NCBI GenBank assembly: GCA_025454445.1 | Contig: JALOOK010000039.1 | Span: forward strand, 1-13,817 | Reading direction: 5' to 3' | DNA: 13,817 nt | From: Oscillatoria sp. Prado101 | GTDB lineage: Bacteria > Cyanobacteriota > Cyanobacteriia > Cyanobacteriales > Oscillatoriaceae | Part shown: in pieces, positions 1 to 6,900 of the stretch | How the letters are laid out: each line of letters begins with the position of its first letter | How positions within the stretch are numbered: position 1 is the stretch's first letter | The notes under the pieces: generated by a model | The model's input: the letters and a program-made list of their open reading frames with translations, nothing else | Told to the model about the DNA's origin: nothing | Databases searched by the model: none | Made by a program: the position numbers and the translations under genes

Positions 1-44
1 GAAAAGCGCTGGGGTGCTGGGGCGATTACCAAATAGAGGTTGCC

Positions 45-81
45 GGCTGTGAGCTGGGCTTTTCTGGCTGTGAGCTGGGCT
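45..81. repeat. 16-base direct repeat, period 21
   Basis: GGCTGTGAGCTGGGCT occurs at 45-60 and again at 66-81, separated by five bases. The second copy overlaps the stop codon of the COP23-family gene (cta on the plus strand at 80-82). This looks like a small local duplication at the 3' end of that gene. No function is evident. Confidence 0.7.
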
Positions 82-652
82 ATTCGGGGGAGGTAGGGGG
101 AGATGGCGCTGCAGAGGGTGCCGGGGCGATTTGCTCAATGGGGGCGGTGTTGAGGTACTCGTTGAAATCGATGGTGCCGTCATTAGGAGTGTCAGTATCA
201 TCGCTGCTTTCCAAAAGCGGGCCGGCAGCGCCTTGACGCACAGCTTGCAGCCGTTCCAGGACGACATTAGGGTTTTGCCCTGGCTTGAGGGTGTACAGTA
301 AAGTGCACTGGTCGCCCCGCTGGCTGAGGGCGCAGATCACCGGCTGACTGTGTTGAACCCCAGCGTTGAGGTAATTGAGCCGTCCAGCGCGGTAGAGAAC
401 GTTGAACCGGCCAGTGACAATCTGGCAGCGCGTCTGAGGGGGATATCCGGAATCGCTGAAATGCTCGGAAACCCATTTAATCACCGGCACTGGGCCTCGT
501 GTGGTTTGAGCGTAGGTGGTGGGGACGCCTGCAGAGTCGGGACTGCAAATGAAGGTGGTGCGCCCGGGGGTGCCGGTCTGAGCGAAGGCGGCAGTCGCGC
601 CAAGGGTGAGCGCCCACAGGGCAGTAGCAGTTGTCAGAGATTCCAGTTTCAT
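80..652 (-). CDS. COP23-domain secreted protein
   Basis: A 190-residue protein that resembles the COP23 family, named after a circadian-oscillating cyanobacterial peptide of unknown biochemical function. Residues 1-24 form a signal peptide: a short basic/polar start, a hydrophobic core (TALWALTLGATAAFA) and a likely cleavage after AFA. The domain spans about 33-145, beginning TTFICSPD, with VPVIKWVSEHFSDSGY and PQTRCQIV in the middle and the LNYLNAG and TLKPGQNPN segments later. Four cysteines (36, 76, 107, 116) could form two disulfides in an exported protein. The tail after 165 is low-complexity, rich in Pro, Ala and Ser. The reading frame is open 28 codons further upstream to 736, but only the ATG at 652 puts the signal peptide at the N-terminus, so I use it. 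The gene is divergent from gatA. The location (periplasm, thylakoid lumen or outside) is inferred from the signal peptide. Confidence 0.82.
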   Translation of the reverse strand: MKLESLTTATALWALTLGATAAFAQTGTPGRTTFICSPDSAGVPTTYAQTTRGPVPVIKWVSEHFSDSGYPPQTRCQIVTGRFNVLYRAGRLNYLNAGVQHSQPVICALSQRGDQCTLLYTLKPGQNPNVVLERLQAVRQGAAGPLLESSDDTDTPNDGTIDFNEYLNTAPIEQIAPAPSAAPSPPTSPE

Positions 653-953
653 AGTCAAGCAGCCTGCCTTCAGGGGAGAACTTGTGGAGCTATGGTCAGG
701 GGCTAGCACTATTTTAGAGCAACGACAAAGCTCCAAGGGGGCTGCGGCGTGCGGCTCTCTGGGCAGTGCCGGCCCTCCTGCCTCTAATTTTAGCTAGAAT
801 CAGAACTTGCGGTTAAAATTTAATATTTGGCCCTAAAGAGAGTGGGGTCTGGCCCGCAGGCAAGCTGCTTTGACCGAAAGCTGAGCGCTGGAGGATTCAT
901 TTGCCAGCTATATTTGCTAAGGGGCTAAAAATTGAGTCAATGAAGGTACAAGC
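653..953. other. Divergent intergenic region, COP23 gene / gatA
   Basis: 301 bases between the two divergent starts. This must hold promoters for both genes, but none can be assigned with confidence. On the minus strand a TAAAAT box (711-716) lies about 60 bases before the COP23-gene start, without a good -35. On the plus strand a TTGACC (870-875) lies before gatA, but no -10 sits at the usual distance; TATATT (909-914) is too far away. The stretch 780-835 is markedly AT-rich. No RNA gene or repeat was seen. Confidence 0.4.
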
Positions 954-2411
954 ATGGCATCCATCCGCGAGTTGCACAAACAACTGATCCGAAAAGAACG
1001 TTCTGCTGTGGAGATAGCGAAAGAAGCGCTCTCGCGCGTTGAGCAGCTAGAGCCGAAACTCCACAGCTTCTTGTGCGTGACAGCTGACCGCGCCTTGGAA
1101 CAGGCTCGCAAGGTGGATGCCCAAATCGCCGCCGGTGAGCCAATCGGGCCGCTGGCGGGCATACCTGTGGCCATCAAAGACAATATGTGCACCAAGGGTA
1201 TTCCCACCACCTGCGGTTCGCGAATTCTGGAAAACTTTATCCCGCCTTACGAGTCGGCTGTGACGCAAAAACTGGCGGATGCAGGTGCGGTGATGGTGGG
1301 CAAAACCAATCTCGACGAGTTCGCGATGGGGAGTTCCACTGAGAATTCGGCTTACCAGCTGACAGCCAACCCCTGGGATCTGGAGCGAGTGCCCGGTGGG
1401 TCTTCTGGGGGGTCGGCGGCGGCGGTGGCGTCGGGAGAGTGTGCGGTGGCGCTCGGTTCAGACACCGGCGGCTCGATCCGCCAGCCGGCATCGTTCTGCG
1501 GCGTGGTGGGGCTGAAGCCGACCTACGGGCTGGTTTCTCGCTACGGTTTGGTGGCTTACGCTTCTTCGCTGGATCAAATCGGGCCGTTTGGCCAGACGGT
1601 GGAGGATGCGGCGTTTTTGCTGGGGGCGATTGCCGGTTACGACCCGAAGGACTCTACTAGCTTGAAGGTGAAGATACCCGACTACGCCAAAGCGCTGCAG
1701 CCCAATATGAAACCCAGAGGCCAGCGGCGAATTGGCGTCATCCAAGAAACTTTTGGCCAAGGGTTAGACCCTGAGGTGGAGCGGGTGGTGACTAAAGCTA
1801 TCCAGCAGCTGCAAGACTTGGGCGCGGAAATCCAGGTGGTTTCTTGCCCCCGGTTCCGCTACGGGCTGCCCACCTATTACATCATCGCTCCGTCGGAGGC
1901 GTCTGCGAATCTGGCCCGCTACGACGGCGTGAAGTATGGCTTGCGGGTGCCAGAGGCGGACAACCTGCTTTCTATGTACGGCGAGACTCGCGCCAGCGGT
2001 TTCGGGGCGGAGGTGAAGCGCCGGATCGTGATTGGCACTTACGCGCTTTCTGCCGGCTACTATGACGCCTATTATCTGAAAGCCCAAAAAGTCCGCAGCC
2101 TGATCAAGCAAGACTTTGACCGGGCTTTCGCTCAGGTGGATATCCTGGTCACTCCCACTGCGCCAACTACGGCGTTCAAAGCGGGGGAAAAAACCAGCGA
2201 CCCCCTGAGTATGTACTTGTCGGATTTGATGACTATTCCAGTGAATCTGGCCGGGTTGCCGGCTTTAAGTATCCCGTGCGGTTTCGACGACCGGGGTCTG
2301 CCGATTGGCATGCAGCTGATCGGCAATGTCTTGCAAGAACAGCTGCTGCTGGAGATAGCCCATGCTTACGAGCAAAGCACTGAATGGCATCAGCGGCAAC
2401 CGCCGCTGTAG
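954..2411 (+). CDS. gatA: Glu-tRNA(Gln)/Asp-tRNA(Asn) amidotransferase subunit A
   Basis: The glutaminase subunit of GatCAB. It releases ammonia from glutamine, which GatB uses to convert mischarged Glu-tRNA(Gln) (or Asp-tRNA(Asn)) to Gln-tRNA (or Asn-tRNA) in the cytoplasm. The 485 residues match the family length. The amidase-signature Ser-cisSer-Lys triad is intact: K75 in GIPVAIKDN, S150 in VPGGSSGGSAAA and S174 in GSDTGGSIRQP. Their spacing (75 and 24 residues) is that of known GatA enzymes. The C-terminal NLAGLPALSIPCGF and GLPIGMQLIG segments are also typical. The start ATG at 954 follows a GAAGGT-like ribosome site at 942-947. No gatB or gatC is in the window, and cyanobacterial gat genes are usually dispersed. 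The stop is followed by a T-rich stretch, but a good terminator stem is not obvious. Confidence 0.97.
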   Translation: MASIRELHKQLIRKERSAVEIAKEALSRVEQLEPKLHSFLCVTADRALEQARKVDAQIAAGEPIGPLAGIPVAIKDNMCTKGIPTTCGSRILENFIPPYESAVTQKLADAGAVMVGKTNLDEFAMGSSTENSAYQLTANPWDLERVPGGSSGGSAAAVASGECAVALGSDTGGSIRQPASFCGVVGLKPTYGLVSRYGLVAYASSLDQIGPFGQTVEDAAFLLGAIAGYDPKDSTSLKVKIPDYAKALQPNMKPRGQRRIGVIQETFGQGLDPEVERVVTKAIQQLQDLGAEIQVVSCPRFRYGLPTYYIIAPSEASANLARYDGVKYGLRVPEADNLLSMYGETRASGFGAEVKRRIVIGTYALSAGYYDAYYLKAQKVRSLIKQDFDRAFAQVDILVTPTAPTTAFKAGEKTSDPLSMYLSDLMTIPVNLAGLPALSIPCGFDDRGLPIGMQLIGNVLQEQLLLEIAHAYEQSTEWHQRQPPL

Positions 2412-2735
2412 CTAAGAAATCCGGAGCTAGCGTTTTTCAGTTTTTTTATACCCGATCTGTACGATCACAAATTGAAAACCGCTATCAACGGTTTGGGGTT
2501 GCCGCAGGGTGAGCGGTGCGAGGTGAAACTCACACTTGAACTCACACTTTGCACCGGCTCCACCACTCTCTGGGGAAAGAAATTCCCCGGCTGTGCGGAC
2601 GCGAACTGTCGCTTCCGCACACAAGGGGACGGGGGCATCTACAGAGCTAGGAACTTAAGTCGAAAACGGGTGTGGGCGACAGATCGCTTCACGCCTCACC
2701 TGCCGCTGCTAACTGCTGATATCTATTTTACAAGC
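2412..2735. other. gatA-hydrolase spacer with clustered stem-loops
   Basis: 324 bases with no credible gene: the hydrolase frame is open from a TTG at 2472, but residues encoded before 2736 look like nothing known. Four stem-loops lie between 2475 and 2621. (1) AAAACCG/CGGTTT near 2476-2496. (2) GAGCGGTGC at 2511-2519 pairs with GCACCGGCTC at 2551-2560 with one bulged C, with an inner GAG/CTC hairpin around GTGAAA. (3) CTGGGGAA at 2570-2577 pairs with TTCCCCGG at 2583-2590. (4) TGTGCGGA-C-GCGA at 2592-2604 pairs with TCGC-T-TCCGCACA at 2609-2621 around an ACTG loop. Stem 2 encloses a 12-base tandem repeat (2527-2538 and 2539-2550, 11 of 12 identical). Stem 2 resembles group II intron domain V, so this may be an intron relic; an unclassified structured RNA is the alternative. 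Confidence 0.5.
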
Positions 2736-3644
2736 ATGATGCCAATTTCTCTGCGAGCGATATCAAACTTGCTGCTGACCGTCGGGGGGGTCTTGACAGT
2801 CGCGTACAGCAGTGCGTGTCTGTACCTGTTGCTGCAGCAAAACCGATTGATATTTTTACCGTCGGCGGTCATTGAAAAAACGCCGGCTTTTTTGGAGCTG
2901 GATTACGAAGATGTCTGGCTGCCGGTGTCAGCGGGTGCGGGCAAAGTTGAAAACATACACGGGTGGTGGATACCGGCGGCGTCTCCCAATGAGGGGTCTG
3001 CCGGTGCGGTGCTGCATTTGCACGGCAACGGTGTTAATATGGGAGCTAATGTTAACCAAGCCCACCGATTTCACAAGCTGGGTTTGGACGTGCTGATGAT
3101 TGACTATCGGGGCTACGGTCGCAGTCAAGGCAGTTTTCCCAGTGAAGCGCAGGTTTATGAAGATGCGGAAACGGCGTGGAATTATTTGGTGTTGAAACGC
3201 GGGATTAATCCGGGGGGTATTTTTATCTACGGTCACTCTCTCGGCGGCGCGATTGGTCTGGAGCTGGCGGTGCGGCACCCTGAGGCGGCTGGATTAATTG
3301 TGGAAAGTTCTTTTACTTCGATGCGGGATATGGTGAATTGCCTGCACGGATATTTTCGGATATTCCCGGTGAATTGGCTGCTCAAGCAGCGGTTTGACTC
3401 TATTAGTAAGGTGAAATCTCTGCAAATGCCGGTGCTTTTTATTCACGGCACGGCTGACGATGGGGTTCCCGCTTCTATGAGCCAAATCCTCTTTTCTGCA
3501 GCCCCGGAACCGAAACAGCTGTTTTTGGTAAGCGGTGCCGGTCACAATGATGTGGCTAAAGTCGCCGGTGCCAAATATCTCCAGACGGTGGGCCAATTCC
3601 TGGAACAGGTGCGAGTTCGACAAAGGCAAGTGCCGGTGGGTTGA
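2736..3644 (+). CDS. Membrane-anchored alpha/beta hydrolase
   Basis: A 302-residue serine hydrolase of the BEM46/ABHD13-like group; the substrate is unknown. Residues 10-33 form one hydrophobic N-terminal segment (anchor or uncleaved signal), so the catalytic domain (from about 55) is probably tethered at a membrane. The fold's landmarks are present: the oxyanion-loop HLHGNGVNMG at 94-103, the DYRGYGRSQG strand-turn at 123-132, the nucleophile elbow IYGHSLGG with S168, the acid D241 in HGTADDGVP, and H270 in GAGHND. The long open frame starts at a TTG at 2472, but the ATG pair at 2736/2739 places the hydrophobic segment at the N-terminus and is preferred; no good ribosome site precedes either. 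It lies 324 bases after gatA and 273 before dnaE, so it is probably its own transcription unit. Esterase, lipase or peptidase activity cannot be told apart from sequence. Confidence 0.88.
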   Translation: MMPISLRAISNLLLTVGGVLTVAYSSACLYLLLQQNRLIFLPSAVIEKTPAFLELDYEDVWLPVSAGAGKVENIHGWWIPAASPNEGSAGAVLHLHGNGVNMGANVNQAHRFHKLGLDVLMIDYRGYGRSQGSFPSEAQVYEDAETAWNYLVLKRGINPGGIFIYGHSLGGAIGLELAVRHPEAAGLIVESSFTSMRDMVNCLHGYFRIFPVNWLLKQRFDSISKVKSLQMPVLFIHGTADDGVPASMSQILFSAAPEPKQLFLVSGAGHNDVAKVAGAKYLQTVGQFLEQVRVRQRQVPVG

Positions 3645-3650
3645 GAACCC

Positions 3651-3686
3651 TTGACATTTATGATCCGGTCTGGTATTATATCACCC
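3651..3686 (+). promoter_or_regulatory. Near-consensus sigma70 promoter
   Basis: TTGACA (3651-3656), a 17-base spacer and TATTAT (3674-3679), with TG at 3671-3672 as an extended -10. The match is one base short of consensus. It starts seven bases after the hydrolase stop and points toward dnaE; transcription would begin near 3686. Only about 23 bases later it meets the terminator-like hairpin at 3709, so its transcript is either a short RNA of about 60 bases or a dnaE leader that must be read through. Confidence 0.6.
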
Positions 3687-3708
3687 CCGAATAAATCCGA
3701 CCCCCCAA

Positions 3709-3745
3709 CCCCCTCCTCGCTTTGCGGGGAGGGGGAATATTTTTT
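3709..3745 (+). terminator. Intrinsic terminator-like hairpin
   Basis: CCCCCTCCTCGC (3709-3720), loop TTT, and GCGGGGAGGGGG (3724-3735) form a 12-bp GC-rich stem with one G-U pair. AATA and six T follow (3740-3745). It would end hydrolase transcription and also any transcript started at the promoter just upstream. Closely similar C-rich/G-rich palindromes are common dispersed repeats in cyanobacteria, so its terminator role is inference. Confidence 0.65.
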
Positions 3746-3819
3746 GTTTCCAGGCAGTGGCGGAAAACAAGTTGACGAGTATAATGTATATAGCGTCTTT
3801 GATATTAGTGAGGTGCTGA

Positions 3820-3850
3820 GAAACCCGGTTTCTTTAAGAAACAGGGTTTC
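3820..3850. repeat. 31-base palindromic repeat
   Basis: GAAACCCGGTTTCTT (3820-3834), one T, then AAGAAACAGGGTTTC (3836-3850). The two 15-base arms pair except at one position, and the central spacer is a single base. It lies in the dnaE leader about 70 bases before the start codon. It has the look of a dispersed cyanobacterial palindrome; as RNA it would form a stem in the leader. Confidence 0.75.
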
Positions 3851-3880
3851 AAAGGGCTACTTTCTGTAACTGAGAGCCGC

Positions 3881-3913
3881 TATAATGTAAGGTGACATCT
3901 GAAATTAGAGGGG
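3881..3913 (+). promoter_or_regulatory. -10-like box and ribosome site of dnaE
   Basis: A perfect TATAAT at 3881-3886 lies 31 bases before the dnaE ATG, and an AGAGGGG ribosome site is at 3907-3913. No recognisable -35 lies 16-18 bases upstream of the box. The same nonamer TATAATGTA also occurs at 3780-3788. If the 3881 box is used, the dnaE leader would be only about 25 bases and would bypass the hairpins at 3709 and 3820. Confidence 0.4.
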
Positions 3914-3917
3914 ACTT

Positions 3918-6900
3918 ATGTCTTTCGTGGGTTTGCACACTCACAGTGATTACAGCCTGCTCGATGGAGCCAGCCAGCTGCCGCAGTTAGTGGGGCGAGC
4001 TGTGGAGTTGGGAATGCCGGCAATTGCCCTCACGGATCACGGGGTGATGTACGGGGCGATTGAGCTGCTTAAAGTCTGTCGCGGCAAAGGGATAAAGCCG
4101 ATTATCGGCAATGAAATGTATGTGGTGAACAACCGAATAAAAAATGAGAGGGGGTATTACAGGCCGCACCACCAAGTTGTTTTGGCGAAAAACAACCAAG
4201 GCTATAAAAATTTGGTGAAGCTGACGACTAAATCTCACCTGACGGGCATACGAGGGAAAGGAATTATGGGCCGCCCTTGCATTACCAAAGAACAGCTGGC
4301 AGAGTACAAGGAAGGGTTAATTGTCACCAGTGGCTGTCTGGCCGGTGAACTGCCGAAGCTGATTCTGAATAACCGGCGGGAAGAGGCGAAGCAGGTGGCT
4401 GAGTGGTACAAGAAGTTATTTGGGGAAGATTATTATTTAGAAATTCAAGACCACGGCAACTGGGAAGACCGGATTGTGAATGTGGGGCTTGTGAAGATTG
4501 GGCGGGAGTTGGGAATTAAAATTGTAGCCACCAATGACTCGCACTTTACGTTTTGTACTGACGTGGAAGCTCACGACGCTTTGCTGTGCGTGCAAACTGG
4601 CAAGCTGATTTCAGAAGAAAAGCGGATGCGCTATAGCGGTACGGAATATCTGAAATCCGCTGAGGAGATGGCAAAGCTGTTCCGCGACCATTTGCCGGAT
4701 GATGTGATTCAGGAGGCGATCTCCAACACTTTGGAAGTTGCCAGCAAAGTCGAACCGTACAATATAATGGGCGACACTCGCATTCCTAACTATCCCATCC
4801 CTTCTGATCACACCGCTGATACTTATGTGGAGGAACAGGCTTGGGAAGGACTGCTAGAGCGGTTAGATGTAAAATCCCGGTCGGAAATCAAGCCGGTTTA
4901 CAAAGAGCGGCTGGAGTACGAGCTGAAGATGATTCAGAAGATGGGGTTTTCCAGTTACTTTTTGGTGGTGTGGGATTATATCAAATATGCCAGGGATAAT
5001 GGCATTCCTGTTGGCCCTGGGCGGGGGTCGGCAGCGGGATCTCTTGTGGCGTACTCGCTGAGGATTACGAACATTGACCCGGTACATCACGGGCTGCTAT
5101 TCGAGCGATTCTTGAACCCCGATCGGAAATCGATGCCAGATATTGACACGGATTTCTGTGTGAAAAAGCGCGATCGGGTGATAGAATATGTTACGGATAA
5201 GTACGGCGAAGATAAGGTGGCGCAGATTGTTACCTTTAACCGCATGACCTCTAAGGCGGTGCTGAAAGATGTGGCCCGGGTGCTGGACATTGCTTATGGG
5301 GAAGCGGACAAGATGGGTAAGCTGATTCCCGTGTCGCGGGGGAAACCGGAGAAACTCTCGGTGATGATTTCGGATGAATCGCCGGAACCGGAGTTTAAAA
5401 AAGCTTATGATAGCGAGGAAAAAGTCCGGCGGTGGCTGGATATGGCGCTGCGGATTGAGGGGACGAATAAAAGCTCTGGGGTGCACGCTGCCGGTGTGAT
5501 TATTTCAGCGGTTACCCTGGATGAGATTGTGCCGCTGCAGCGGAATGAGAAAGGGGCGGTGGTCACGCAGTATCCTATGGAAGACCTGGAATCTCTGGGG
5601 CTGCTAAAAATGGACTTTCTGGGTTTAAAAAACCTGACGATGCTCCAGAAAACGGTGGATTTGATTAACAGAAAACAGCGCCTCAATATCAATCCAGAAA
5701 TGCTGCCAGAGGCTGCTCTAAAAGCTCAAGAAAACTTCGCCAAGTTTAAAAAGCTGAATCAAGATGTTGAGAAAGCTTATAAAGTTTTAGAGAAAGGTGA
5801 GCTGGAAGGCATTTTTCAGCTAGAATCTTCGGGTATGCGCCAGATCGTGCGAGACTTGAAGCCATCTTCTCTGGAAGATATTTCCTCGATTTTGGCGCTC
5901 TACCGGCCCGGGCCTTTGGATGCCGGTTTGATTCCGCTGTTTATTAACCGCAAGCATGGCAGGGAGCCGATTAAATACCAGCACGAGCTGTTAAAGCCGA
6001 TTCTCCAAGAGACTTATGGGGTTCTGGTTTACCAGGAGCAAATTATGAAGGTGGCCCAAGATTTGGCCGGCTACTCCTTGGGGCAGGCAGACATCTTGCG
6101 CCGGTGTTTGAGTGGCTCAACAGAGATCGTTGATTGCCAGACAGGTCGTTTAGTGACTTTAAGTGAGATTGCGGCCAAGCCCGAGTTCTGGCTGGGGAGA
6201 AAAGTTTTCTCCCTGGATGTACAGACTCAGAAGATAACTCAGCAGCCCATTACCGAAATTCATCCGAATGGGGTTCGGGATGTCTGGGAGGTGACAACCA
6301 AAACCAACCGCAAAATTAAAGCGACAGACGACCATCTTTTCTATACGCTTTTGGGATGGAAGCCTCTCAAGGCTTTCCGAGTTGGCGACCGCATCGGTTT
6401 AGCAAAGACACTCCCTATCGCGCACGCGAGCGATATCCCAGAGGCTCAAATTAAGCTGGCTGCAGCCCGCCATCGAGTCGGCAATTTTGCTGTTGATTTC
6501 CAGCACACACAGTTGATGGCTATCGCCGATTCGGAGGTGTTCTGGGATGAGATTGCTTCCATTGAATATGCCGGCAAGGAAGAAGTCTTCGACCTGACGA
6601 TTGCTGAAACCCATAATTTTATAGCCGGGGACTTTATCGCCCACAATTGCATGGGGAAGAAGAAGCCCGAAGAGATGCAAAAGCAGCGGGAGCTTTTCCT
6701 GGACGGGGCGGCAAAAAATGGGATCAAACGCGCCATAGCGGAAGATTTGTTCGAGCAAATGGTGAAGTTCGCGGAGTATTGCTTCAACAAGTCCCACTCC
6801 ACGGCTTACGCCTATGTTACCTATCAAACCGCCTATCTTAAAGGGAATTATCCGGTTGAGTACATGGCGGCGCTGCTGACGTCTAACAGTGAAGACCAGG

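Noticed and set aside
170..215. EF-hand-like loop in the COP23-family protein (DTPNDGTIDFNE, residues 154-165)
   Set aside because: It fits the 12-residue spacing but has Pro at a ligand position, has no partner loop, and falls where the family already has a conserved ID-N-YL segment, so chance is likely.
870..914. Promoter for gatA (TTGACC ... TATATT)
   Set aside because: The spacing between the boxes is 33 bases, and no -10 sits at 16-19 bases.
2409..2447. Terminator for gatA
   Set aside because: TAGCT/AGCTA gives only a 5-bp stem with an 11-base loop before interrupted T-runs; too weak to call.
2472..2735. N-terminal extension of the hydrolase from a TTG
   Set aside because: The extra 88 codons come from the stem-loop region, look unlike protein, and would bury the membrane anchor; ATG 2736 is the better start.
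3651..3869. Open frame of 72 codons between the hydrolase and dnaE
   Set aside because: It is built across the promoter, the terminator-like hairpin and the palindromic repeat, has no ribosome site, and encodes nothing recognisable.
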